A stretch of DNA of 64,000 nt from Dactylellina haptotyla (lineage: Eukaryota > Ascomycota > Orbiliomycetes > Orbiliales > Orbiliaceae), in assembly GCA_031310005.1 (NCBI GenBank), contig CM062382.1, forward strand, positions 1 through 64,000, written 5' to 3'. Positions 35,901-45,878 of the stretch are shown piece after piece. The notes beneath the pieces are model-generated. The model did no database searches. It was not told where the DNA came from and saw only the letters and a program-made list of their open reading frames with translations. The translations under genes and the position numbers were made by a program. The first letter of the stretch is position 1, and each line of letters opens with the position of its first letter.

Positions 35901-37005
35901 ATCTTTTAAACTTATAGTAAGTCCTTATAACAAACCCTAAGTCACAGTAGTCCCAATGGTCAAAGATCTCTCAAGCGCACTTGGACTGTTTTTAATATAT
36001 TTATGTGATATCGTTATCCTATATTGTAAAGTATCTATAACGCATTTCACGGGATGTAGCACAGTCTAAGCCGACGGGTCTGACAGCACATCTACCATCT
36101 AGTATAAGCGGGTTTCTATTGCAATTCCAAATGACTGTCTATTAAATTGGTGTAAATACTGCCGCAAGGGTTGCCTCGCTCCACGAGGCCAGACGTGGAG
36201 TCTTTAACATACTGTCCGTTAGCTAAGACACATGTTACGATCATCTCAATGTCTGCAAGTGACCGTGGAGGGCTTGCAACATATATTTTCAGGACCCACC
36301 CTCAAATTTCGACTCTATGGGCATCGATTGAAGCTTTGCTTCTTCGGTATCCGTATTCTCCGCCCCGCCTACACCATATATACCGTTAGGCCATGGGTGG
36401 AACTCATCCTCGCCGATTTGTTGTCCACACCGCATTCAGTCCGATGGTTGGTCAGCGCCAAGAAACATCTTGCTAGCGATAATTTGGTGTATGATTGCAA
36501 ACTTGGGTGCAAGTGAACCCATTTAGAGAGTGGATACATGCACCGGCTTCTATTTTAATTCGCTCTTTTGGAACAAGGTCGTAGGCTATGCAACATACCC
36601 GCGGCCGGGAAGACATACTATACCAACGGGCGAGACCAAAGTATCCAAAGCTGCGCAATTTCTAGCCACCTCGGTGGTGGCAGCCCGATTGGATGTACAT
36701 GCTACTGCATTCCTCGCGGTGACCAAAAAAAGGGGCAGCGAAGCTGAGCGAATGAAAAGCATGGTGTAAAGAGAGTATCATAAGTATCTATTTTATATTT
36801 GCTCTGAGCTTATCTAAATAGTGGTATCAATATCGTGAAGAAGCTTCGAATTGGATTTTAACTCGGTATTTGTACGCTAAAGACTGGATAAATGGAATAT
36901 TTCTAGTAACATAATTTCATTAATGGGCATTCCATCTTGTAAATAATAATGGCCTACCTAGGAGCTTGAGATATCAAAGTGGTTCTAGGCTGCATCTGAA
37001 GTAAC
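32975..37005. other. 4-kb gene-poor, AT-rich region
   Basis: No intact gene on either strand. It contains a 14-bp minisatellite (33718-33801) and scattered short frames. A plus-strand frame at about 36640-36769 (ATSVVAARLDVHATAFLAV) reads like a protein fragment that I could not identify. Long AT-rich runs (34700-35250, 35500-36100) would fit decayed repeats, but no transposon ends or coding remnants were recognised. Confidence 0.5.
33718..33801 (+). repeat. 14-bp minisatellite, six tandem units
   Basis: Two units of GGGAGCGAGATTTC are followed by four of GGGAACAAGATTTT, with no spacing and a degenerate partial unit at each edge. Because 14 is not a multiple of three, the three frames rotate through the repeat, so this is not a protein repeat. 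Confidence 0.85.
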
Positions 37006-37785
37006 TTGACTTCTATATTTCCTGCCAATCACATCGTAGAATATGCGAAAGCATTGAATAAGAACAAGGAAACCTTACCTCCAAGCTATGCTGGAGAAAC
37101 ACAAGAACAGAACTGGGATAGGAATGTTAGGTACTACCAGCAACCAGTTCCGCGCGGTGCCTGGATTGATCCATTCTGGGAAACCTGGCAGTCCGCACAG
37201 AAGGGTTGGATCACTCAGGGCTCGGCAGGAGGCTACGTTCGAATGAATATGCACGTAGTGAACGACGATGGCGCTGGTCCATTTCGCTTCAAATTAGATA
37301 TGACCGCTAAAGCAGACAGAGGCGATGATTGGGACGGTTGGCTAGAGGCCAATCAAACCGCCGTTCTTCAAGGCGATCCTGCAGAAGAATCTACCAGGGG
37401 CAAGAGCGTCATAAAAGTCAACAGACCGTCCGATTATATCATGTACGCTAATCTGCCCGCTAACCTGGACTGCAAAGGTACAACTTTGGATGGGAAGATC
37501 ACAGATTTGTGCATGCTGCGTTGCGAAAATCTTGCTAGTAATGGGCCGTTTGGAGGATGCATTGTTTTTCAACAATACAGGCCACCTAAAAAGACATCTT
37601 ACAAGCCAAAGCTTCCACCAAAGCAAAAGAAACCATCAAAGCCACAGGTTCCAGACAATTATGTTGACGAAACCGAGCCTGCGCAAGAGGTTACACTACC
37701 AGATGACTACTAATATAAGAAGCGCGCCGCTGAAGAGGATGCCCCGATGGACGAGGCTACGCAGTTACGATTTAAGAGGGACTAA
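37006..37785 (+). pseudogene. Egh16-like secreted protein relic (no start, in-frame stop)
   Basis: The open frame to the TAA at 37711-37713 carries hallmarks of the Egh16-like family of fungal appressorium-associated secreted proteins: VRMNMHVVNDDGAGPF, then a W-rich middle, LPANLDCKG..TDLCMLRCENLA, and SNGPFGGCIVFQQ with conserved cysteines. No ATG or signal peptide precedes the conserved part, and the expected N-terminal third is missing; no 5' exon could be found in the preceding 1 kb. Directly after the TAA the same frame continues for 23 codons with protein-like content (YKKRAAEEDAPMDEATQ..RFKRD) to a TAA at 37783. A single C-to-T change (CAA to TAA) would explain the break. I call it a probable pseudogene; an undetected distant first exon remains possible. 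Confidence 0.6.
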
Positions 37786-38500
37786 GAGATTTTAATGCTT
37801 ATGAGTATTTACACGTATCTATGTAGCATAGGCTCCGTCAAAATACTTTGTATAGAATTTGTACTTTACAACGTTACATAACCAAAGACTTTCTGTCTGA
37901 GTTACAACTAGATGATGATACGATTCGATAGAACCCGCGACCAAATATATACGGTCACCGGTGTCAGCTCTAATCTTCAGTAGACTGGATGTAGATAATC
38001 TCAATCATTCTATACAAACTATTTTTCATTAGTTCAATATAGACTGGATGGCCAGCACCTCTTGCTCAGCGAATGACGCACGAGGCAAGTCTGGATCTAT
38101 CAGCACAAGCGTGTTTTCCAGGGCAAACTTTCCATTTGGTACCAGATAAATCGTGTTTATGGTCATTTGGGGTTGTAGACTTGGTTAAATGTGATTTCAT
38201 ATGCCTTAATGTACGTTCAGACGGCAGCATACCTAAGGGTAGGAAGTCTTATCAATACTATCAGCGGTTGCATTACGCCATTTTCGAACACTGAAGGAAC
38301 CCTTTATTATGTGTACAACCTATCCGACAGCATCCACCAGTCGCCATATATAGCGTCGCTGATGAGGTATTTGGGGTATGTTCAATCATGGTATGCTTAA
38401 AATATCCGTATATATTTATACTCATTTTCATATAATGTCGCTGCGATCGTTGTACGTGGAAAATGCTTCAAGTTGGAGTATTTCGAGTGAATAAATAATC
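37786..38500. other. Intergenic region between convergent genes
   Basis: About 0.7 kb with no supported feature. Confidence 0.5.
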
Positions 38501-39247
38501 CTATCTGCGTCGCCGGCGCCGGCAATACAGATTATAATGCTGGGGATAATATTGTTGATAGATTGAAGTACAGTACTGTTGCCTATATCGGACCATCGCC
38601 TGGTTTATCTGAGGTTGATTGCTTTGTGGTTGATTGCTTTGTGGTTGGTTACCACTATTCTGTGAGCTACCAGCAATATTCTGTGGATTTCCGCTCGCTT
38701 GTGGGATACCAAAGTTCCTAAGTATCCCTTGCATCCTGGAAACATCAATAGGTGTGAGTTGCCGTTCCTGCCCCATGTTCATGATAAAGGGATTCATTAT
38801 CGCGTTCGTTCCTCCACCATGCTCAAGGCCGAGAACGTGGCCAAATTCGTGTAAAAATAGAGTATGTATAGTTGATGGACTCCATGAGATACCTGCACTG
38901 CCTTTAAAGTTAACGCTGTTACGGCCGTTCATACTCCCTAAACCAGGGGTGTAGGCTTGAGTCTGCGGATTTTCTCTAAAAAACCTGTCATTCCCATTTG
39001 TAACTGTAATAACAATATTAGCATCGTTTCCTGTAGCCCTCTGAAACTGGTAAGGGCAAATCTGAGCCCATTTCTGCCATGCCTTATTGAAAGCCGCTTC
39101 CATAGTATTTATATTAGATCCTGGAAGAACGCCGTTTATCGTGTATTTGAAGATAGTATCCTTAGGCCAAGCTTGAAATCCATTCTGGCGTTTGCATAGC
39201 GCTCCACAGCTAACAGTCCCAGTCTTTTCATCAAAAATTCCGCACAT
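38501..39247 (-). CDS. Matrixin-type zinc metalloprotease (M10-like), no visible signal peptide
   Basis: 248 residues, single exon. The zinc-binding consensus HEFGHVLGLEH (H133, E134, H137, H143) and a Met-turn (NAIMNP, M151) define the metzincin fold. The N-terminal strand region (FKYTINGVLPG..AFNKAWQKWAQIC) resembles matrixins. After the catalytic domain come an Asn/Gln/Pro/Ser-rich linker with three NQPQ(S/I) repeats, a Tyr/Gln-rich stretch and a terminal run of six Arg. The protein begins MCGIFDEKTG with no hydrophobic leader and no room for a classical prodomain, which is unusual for a protease expected to be secreted. An upstream exon could have been missed: 39248-39330 has no obvious splice acceptor. 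Confidence 0.75.
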   Translation of the reverse strand: MCGIFDEKTGTVSCGALCKRQNGFQAWPKDTIFKYTINGVLPGSNINTMEAAFNKAWQKWAQICPYQFQRATGNDANIVITVTNGNDRFFRENPQTQAYTPGLGSMNGRNSVNFKGSAGISWSPSTIHTLFLHEFGHVLGLEHGGGTNAIMNPFIMNMGQERQLTPIDVSRMQGILRNFGIPQASGNPQNIAGSSQNSGNQPQSNQPQSNQPQINQAMVRYRQQYCTSIYQQYYPQHYNLYCRRRRRR

Positions 39248-40301
39248 CTTGGGAGGTAGTTCTCAGCGCTAGGCAAATAATATAATTCTAATAATAAAAA
39301 ATAAAGTTTGGAAATAAAAACTGAAGGGCTCAAAGAATGGTTACAAGTTATGGCGAGTCGGCCGGTTGGGTGTGTTCTCGGAGTGAGGCGATATAATAAA
39401 CAATGAATATTTCAAATAAAATCAGCGGTGAAAGCCCAGCTCTCCCTTTCTTAGTAAATGAGGAAACCGTCAATCATTATAGAGACTGAGCGGCGCGAGG
39501 ACATGGTTCGCTCTATTTATATTCCGCTCTCCAAAACGAAATGTTGCCCCTCGGAGTAGTGTTAAATACGAATCAAGAGATGCTACGATAGAAGTAGACT
39601 GGCTACTAACCCCTTAGTATGACCCAGCTTAATCTTTTACAAGTCAATGTATGTTACAAAATCTTAGCGTATGTAATAGCTGCACCGTGTAACAAAATAA
39701 ATGTGGGCTTATTATCTCTCACGCTTGCTTCTCAGCGTCGTTCATCTATTAGAGATCGGAATTTCCTTTCTTGGAAATGATGTGACGTCGCAGCAGTCTT
39801 GGCGTTTCAAATTTCCTCCAAACCAGGTTTTGAATGTTACAGAGAGACTCTCGCTAAGAAAAAGCCAAACAACACAACACGCAGGTGAATTCTAACTTGG
39901 AAAGCGTTCTGGGAATATTTCTCCAGTTTTGCCGCCAATAAAGGTTAGAAACACTGCGCTTGCAGTAGTATTCCCGATCGAGAAGCTGTTTCAATTTTGG
40001 TTGAGATTACCTGGTTAGAACTTACGGAATGCGTTCTGAAACTTCTTCGATATACGGAAAGATCAGATTGACTATATTAACATCGAGCAGTCGAATCCGA
40101 GGGTGTTACCATCCGAGTGGATCTGCCACAGGGCTTACGAGGGTATACTTTGGTTAAATGATCCCAAAAACTAAAGAACAAGTTGCCCAAGCATCAAATA
40201 TAAGTCGCTTAGCTCAGTATCCCTCCATTCTTTATAACATCATGTCGACATTCTCAAGGCTTACAAAATTTATAAATTGCTACACGGGGTACCGACATCG
40301 G
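39248..40301. other. Divergent intergenic region
   Basis: About 1 kb separating two divergently transcribed protease genes (matrixin and sedolisin), so it presumably holds both promoters. The sedolisin frame is open from an ATG at 40158, which is discussed with that gene. No other feature was seen. Confidence 0.5.
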
Positions 40302-42077
40302 ATGATGCCTGTTCTTAAATATATTTATATTCTTTTTGCACTCATTAATTATTGTAATGGAATTCGAGGGTCTCGATACGAAATGTTCGATATGCTCGAA
40401 GATATCGCTGCGAATTGGACACAACTTCCGGATATGGTTGAACGCACGTCTCCAATCGAGCTTACAATTCACTTGACACAACCTAGCGAAAATCTCCAAG
40501 CTTTCGAAAAGGCGTTGATTGATATGAGTACCCCGGGACACACATCTTATGGTAAACATCTAGTTCAGAGCCAAATTGATGCTATGCTGCGACCATTCGC
40601 AAATACCAGCGACCTTGTTCAGAACTGGCTGAAAGATATGAGCCTGAATAACTTTGCTTTTGGGAGCGACTGGATAGCTTTCAATACTACTATCGAAAAA
40701 GCAGAATCTCTTCTTCAGACTACCTATCGGGCTTTCAAAAACGAAGCGACAAACGAGACTGTTATACGTACACTGTCCTATAGTCTACCGATTGATTTGC
40801 ATTGGTGCGTGGATTTAATCGAGCCGACGAACGATTTCCCTTTCAGAAAAAGAAGAATGATACGGCCACGAACCGACCCGACCGTTTTAAAGAGCGGAAT
40901 TCAAAAGCATGACAATTTAGATATAGATCCATCTAGTGATTCAGCGACCACACCGGTCCGTCTTGCTGAGCTGTACGGCTACAGTGACTATACTCCCGCT
41001 CATGCGGAGAAAAATAAAGTCGGGGTTCTCGGTTTCCAAAAACAGATAGCTCAAGAGAGTGATCTGGTCCTCTTCTTGGCTGCCTATGCCGCAGACAAAA
41101 CTAACGCTACCTTCAATTGCGTCGCCGCTGCGAAGGGCAAATGCTACCAAAGAAATACATACACTGGAGACCCCAAAGACATAAAGTCTGGAGAGGCGAA
41201 TTTGGATCTCCAGTACACTGTCAGCGGTACTTACCCATATGAGAACATATACTATCAGTTCGGATGCATTTCAGATGTTAAAACTCTCAACTACTTGCTC
41301 GCCCTGGAGAGTCTCCCTCAAACGATATCAATCTCCTGGGGCATCGAAGAGCGCTTCACTAGCAAACGTCTAGCGAGGAAAATTTGCAACAAATACGCGC
41401 AACTTGGCGCGCGAGGGGTTAGCGTTCTCGTTGCTTCCGGCGATGATGGAGTTGGCGATGAATCAGATACCTGGTGTAAGAAAAAGAAAGGCAAAGCTCG
41501 CGTAATTAAATTCTTACCCGAGTTTCCTTCTACCTGTCCGTTCGTGACGTCCGTCGGCTCTACGGATCTCAAACCTGAACAGGCATCTTCTTTTAGTGGC
41601 GGGGGATTCTCGTGGTACTTCGATCGCCCAGATTACCAAGATGACATGGTAAACCGCTATCTGACAGAATTTGGGCTAGCTGATGTGGCACGCAACCGTG
41701 CTTATTTCAAATACTCGGGAAGAGCATACCCTGATGTTACAGCTGTCGGTAACGGTTATTGTATTGTCAATAAAGGCGCCAAGAAGTGTGATGTCTTTGG
41801 GACATCTGCCTCGACACCTGCTTTTGCGTCTATCATCGCATTATTAAATGGTGACCGGCTTAGCAATGGTAAGAGTTCCCTGGGTTTTTTGAATCCCTGG
41901 CTTTATAAAAGCCTCTACGAAGCCGGAGGATTGCACGACATTGTCCAAGGAAGGATGGAGGGATGCCTTAAAACTAAGCCAGAAGGAACATTGGGCTTTT
42001 CCGCAGTAAAAGGGTGGGACCCCGCCACCGGTTTAGGATCTCCTAGGTTTAAAACGATGAAAGCCAATATGATGTAA
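40302..42077 (+). CDS. Secreted tripeptidyl-peptidase of the sedolisin family (S53)
   Basis: Intronless. I start at the Met at 40302 (591 residues) because it begins a signal peptide (YIYILFALINYCNG); the frame is open from an ATG at 40158, which would add 48 residues without a leader. Residues about 50-180 are the pro-kumamolisin activation domain, with a basic cluster (FRKRRMIRPR, about 181-190) as the likely cleavage area. The catalytic domain has Glu298 and Asp302 (SGEANLDLQY), oxyanion Asp381 (SGDDGVG) and nucleophile Ser502 (FGTSAST); calcium ligands lie at LHDIVQG and GWDPATGLG. All key residues are present, so an active acid protease releasing tripeptides is expected. The neighbouring matrixin suggests a small extracellular proteolysis locus, but no shared regulation is visible. 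Confidence 0.93.
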   Translation: MMPVLKYIYILFALINYCNGIRGSRYEMFDMLEDIAANWTQLPDMVERTSPIELTIHLTQPSENLQAFEKALIDMSTPGHTSYGKHLVQSQIDAMLRPFANTSDLVQNWLKDMSLNNFAFGSDWIAFNTTIEKAESLLQTTYRAFKNEATNETVIRTLSYSLPIDLHWCVDLIEPTNDFPFRKRRMIRPRTDPTVLKSGIQKHDNLDIDPSSDSATTPVRLAELYGYSDYTPAHAEKNKVGVLGFQKQIAQESDLVLFLAAYAADKTNATFNCVAAAKGKCYQRNTYTGDPKDIKSGEANLDLQYTVSGTYPYENIYYQFGCISDVKTLNYLLALESLPQTISISWGIEERFTSKRLARKICNKYAQLGARGVSVLVASGDDGVGDESDTWCKKKKGKARVIKFLPEFPSTCPFVTSVGSTDLKPEQASSFSGGGFSWYFDRPDYQDDMVNRYLTEFGLADVARNRAYFKYSGRAYPDVTAVGNGYCIVNKGAKKCDVFGTSASTPAFASIIALLNGDRLSNGKSSLGFLNPWLYKSLYEAGGLHDIVQGRMEGCLKTKPEGTLGFSAVKGWDPATGLGSPRFKTMKANMM

Positions 42078-43050
42078 TGGAAATGGCGGGGACAGGATTG
42101 GTTCTTTGACGTGCCCTAACTATTATTTTCTACATTTTTATGAAATTATTTATTTTGCTGCGGATCTGAACTCAAACAGCATCCTCTTGATGTCGCATAT
42201 GTTACATTACTCCTACCTCTTAATGCCATCCAGTACCCGTTTCGCTCCATTCTGCAACAAAAGTCCTACTACATTGGGTTATTCTTAGGCAGCTTCAAGA
42301 TTCATGATCGTGTAAACGGCATATCATGAAGCCTGTGACTAGTAGTCACCAGGTTACCGGCAGGGCGTCAGTCATTTTGATAGTGAGAAGTTAGTTCAGT
42401 ACTGGGTTTCTAGTGGGCCTTACTAGAATCCTTAGGCAGAGGTTGCATCGTGATTTCGAAAGCCATGGAAAGTACACGTATACATTACCGAAGTTGGCCG
42501 CCCAATGTCAGGGTCTAAGGGTCAAAATCCATCTCTCATATAACTATAGCGTGATCGTAAGATATATGATGGCCATATTTACTTTCTAAAGCAATATTCG
42601 CAGCTCCAAGAGACCGCTACGCTGGAAGCATCCGGAACTCGCGTGAGTTTCACACGTCGATACTTTCAATTCACACAACACAGACTCGATTTCGTAACTG
42701 CTAATGGTCGCAAAAGCCCCGAGCCTAGGGCCCGTGGTTAAAACCGCGGTGCGACCGCGAAATCGTAACTGAGAGTAGTAACACAGAATAAGCTTGAATG
42801 CAATCATCATGCAGGGTATCTTTGCCAACGCGGGCGAAGTACTAGTATGAACCAGTAACCTGTATTCCAGGTAACGTAGCCCACAATTCCGGACGGTTAG
42901 GGCGGCGTCCAACTTACTAGCATCTCTTATTATCCGTGTCAATGATTCCAGTTAACGGCTCTATGCATCTACAAAGAGAAGCGCCACAAATACGGAGTTC
43001 GGACAGAATACCCGTTTTCATAATCGCACCGTCACGATCAAGTTCGCGTA
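42078..43050. other. Intergenic, no gene supported
   Basis: About 1 kb. Short frames only; the last part is presumed promoter of the first DUF4360 gene. Confidence 0.5.
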
Positions 43051-43058
43051 TATTAAAA
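43051..43058 (+). promoter_or_regulatory. TATA-like element upstream of the first DUF4360 gene
   Basis: TATTAAAA about 100 bases before the ATG at 43153. Motif and spacing only. Confidence 0.35.
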
Positions 43059-43152
43059 GCCACTGCCCCGTAACAACGTAGCCTTCAAGATCGGCAAGCT
43101 TTCCATTTCAAGTCTACCAAAGAGGTTACTTTACAAACACCCATCGCGCGCC

Positions 43153-43773
43153 ATGACAAAACTTCTCCTCATTCTACAGTCTTTATGGGCATTAGCCTAC
43201 TTTTCGCTCGCAGCTCCGAGCTCATTAGACCCTCGAACAACACCTGTCAAGGATGTCGTGATTGATAGTATCGCATATGGCGGCACTGGTTGCCCTCAGG
43301 GCTCTGCTACCATTCAGCTGACTGCTGATGGCACCTCCTTCGCTGTTCGCTTCAAAAGCTTCACCGCCAAAATCGGAACAGACAGTCTTCTTGACAGTCG
43401 CAAATTCTGTCAACTCAATCTCGCCCTCTCAGCCCCGTCAGGCTGGCAGTATACCATCCTAGCCGCGAACTTTACAGGCTACGCATTGCTTGGGCCTGAT
43501 ACAAAAGCGGTTCACACATCAACGCTTTACTTCTCTGGTAGTACAAACCAGACGGTATTTTCCGCTTCTCTCAGCGGACCCGCCAAATACGTCTATAATA
43601 TCCAAGCAGCATCGGTGATAGGAGGGGATATCTGGTCTCCTTGCGGAGTCGATGCTGGCCTAAATATTAAATCCGAACTGACTCTAACTGGCACAGGGTC
43701 GGGCGATATTGTTGAACTGGGGGAGGCAGGGAAGATTGTGCGAGTTTTCGGGTTGGATTGGCGGAAGTGTTGA
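43153..43773 (+). CDS. Secreted DUF4360 protein
   Basis: Single exon, 206 residues. Signal peptide MTKLLLILQSLWALAYFSLA with cleavage near AAP. The mature part matches DUF4360: an early I-x-Y-GGTGCPQGS motif, SRKFCQLNL, a central beta-rich region (GWQYTILAANFTGYA), VIGGDIWSPCGVDAGLNI, and a C-terminal VFGLDWRKC. Four of its cysteines (GCP, FCQ, PCG, RKC) are conserved in the second copy at 44904-45878 and probably form two disulfides. The function of DUF4360 is unknown; it is a common fungal extracellular family. Unlike its neighbour this copy has no introns and no Thr-rich linker. Confidence 0.9.
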   Translation: MTKLLLILQSLWALAYFSLAAPSSLDPRTTPVKDVVIDSIAYGGTGCPQGSATIQLTADGTSFAVRFKSFTAKIGTDSLLDSRKFCQLNLALSAPSGWQYTILAANFTGYALLGPDTKAVHTSTLYFSGSTNQTVFSASLSGPAKYVYNIQAASVIGGDIWSPCGVDAGLNIKSELTLTGTGSGDIVELGEAGKIVRVFGLDWRKC

Positions 43774-44773
43774 TTCTTCATGTACTCTAGGCTGGCCCCC
43801 TGTATTGATTTGAATATACCGATATCACAAATGCCATTTTCCACATTTTTACGTTTTACAAGCCTCTTGGCCTAAATTTCGTAGACCTAGCCCAATTAAT
43901 CTGAATTCAAGTGTCGGGCAACAAGAAATGTAACTCTGTAGGCTACCAGAGTTGCAAGTTCTATGAGAAGTGGGCGGTCCGTAAGACCGAAGAGGAAGCG
44001 ATTGGCAAATTGCCTCTAAAATGCTGTGAACCTCAATGGAGAAACTCATAACTAATCAAATCATGCTGAATCCAGAACGTCGTTCTATTTACCCAACCGG
44101 GTGAATCCAAATTTCCCGAATAGATTACTCGCCATGTCCTTGGTAATGGAATACAGGGGAAAGCATGCAAGCCGGGTCGACGCGAGGTCGGCAGGGAAGT
44201 GGAGCCTTGAATTAGGCGATTCCCTTCTCCATTGTTCCGCAACCCTCGGAATCAGTAGTCCGAAATGCGAATGTCAACCGTTCCCACTGCCCCGCTTTTT
44301 CTTGCCCTGACCATGACCTGGCTTGTGGCGTCAATGTTGGCGCGATATTTAATTGCAAGCAATCTTCACGATGCTAAAATGAACACACGGAAAAAATCTT
44401 GTCCGTTGATTGTATCAACGTTGGCAACACATAAACTAACATCGCGGGATTGCGGGACTGTTCCTCTCTGCTTCATTTAAATGCATTTGGTTAAACCGTT
44501 ACGATGATACACCGTGGGCCTGGCGGTCTAGGTCCGACGGGCCGGAGTCGTTCTTCCTTTTCGACGAAGTTGCGATCTTTGACCATCTAGTCGCCGATTG
44601 GGAATCGATTCCAATATGCCCACTGTCCAGCGACCGATACTTTGAGCATGGTACTAAGACTAAGACTTCTTGGATCTCTCGACCATGCTCCGGTCGCAGC
44701 TTTTCGGGTAGCGGTGTAGATGAATTCCTGCTTTTGAACCGTCTATCTGATATCTGGATTGTAGTCAATACTG
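43774..44773. other. Intergenic, no gene supported
   Basis: 1 kb between the two DUF4360 genes. No supported gene or repeat. Confidence 0.5.
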
Positions 44774-44783
44774 TATATAAATA
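44774..44783 (+). promoter_or_regulatory. TATA box of the second DUF4360 gene
   Basis: TATATAAATA, 130 bases upstream of the ATG at 44904. Good match to consensus and position. Confidence 0.5.
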
Positions 44784-44903
44784 GGATAGGGAGGTGACTG
44801 CTCTGGTGAATGATACCTGCAGCGCGCAGCGACACCCATAATCGTGCATATTTCTTACTATCATAAACATTCTTAACCTGACTACACCATTGATCAATTG
44901 AAG

Positions 44904-45878
44904 ATGCGTCCTGCTTATCTCGTAGCCGCTTTCTTCGCAGCCATCGTTTGTGCATCACCTGCATGGCCTGCTGCTGTCACCACCACCAAAAAGGTGACTA
45001 CTACGACAACTAAATCTACCACGACGAAGTCTACCACTAAAACGACTACAACTACTACTACCAAGGCTACAACGCCTACGACAACCACCACCACTACCCC
45101 GTCTACCACAAAGTCTACCACTACGTCCTCAAAGACCACCACAACCACCTCGAGCAAGCCATCTTATACTATTCCACCTGGTGTTGATCTCTCCGAAATA
45201 TACGTGAATGGGATCACCTATGGTGGTACCGGCTGTCCTCAAGGCTCCGTCGGTGAGTATCCTGTCTCCAGTAATATAATTTTTTTATTAACTTTCTGCA
45301 GGCACGTACATCTCCTCCGACCGCAAGACCTTCACTTTGATCTTTGACAACTATGTTGCCGCTATCGGGCCCGGTGTTTCAATAACAGACAGCCGGAAGA
45401 ACTGCCAATTGAATATTGATATTCACTATCCGCAGGGTTTCCAATACTCCATCTTTACTATGGACTACAGAGGATATGGTAAGTTAATCTGAATTAACTT
45501 TAACGATAGTACTAACAAAGCAAAGCCTATCTTGAGACAGGCGTTACTGCTACCCAAAGCGCAACCTACTACTTCTCAGGATATTCTGACCAAGTATGTT
45601 AGCCCCGAATGATATATGGATTAATATTCTAACACCCCTAATAGATGAGCAAAAGCTCGAGCTTGGTTGGCCCGAAGGATGAAAACTATTTGATTCATGA
45701 CGAGATTGCTAGCACTTCAGTAGTCTGGTCTCCTTGCGGGGAAGCCGGGGCCCTGAACATCAACTCCCAAATCAGTTTGAAGAGCTCCGTCTCTAGCAGC
45801 AGTGGCTTGATGACTACTGACTCTGAAGATGGCAAGTTTACGTATGTTCTCGGGCTTCAGTGGGCTCAGTGCCCATAG
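44904..45878 (+). CDS. Secreted DUF4360 protein with Thr-rich linker
   Basis: Exons 44904-45252, 45302-45478, 45526-45593 and 45645-45878 join in phase to 275 residues. Signal peptide MRPAYLVAAFFAAIVCASPA. Residues about 25-90 are an extreme Thr/Lys/Ser low-complexity linker (ACN codon runs from 44980 to 45150), probably heavily O-glycosylated. The DUF4360 domain follows: YGGTGCPQGS, DSRKNCQLNI, FQYSIFTMDYRGY, VVWSPCGEAGALNIN, and a C-terminal VLGLQWAQCP. It aligns end to end with the neighbour at 43153 and shares its four core cysteines (GCP, NCQ, PCG, QCP). The three introns are 49, 47 and 51 bp. The pair arose by duplication, or the intronless copy arose through a processed intermediate. 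Confidence 0.9.

Noticed and set aside
44915-45157. Minus-strand Val-rich frame
   Set aside because: Antisense of the Thr-rich linker of the DUF4360 gene.
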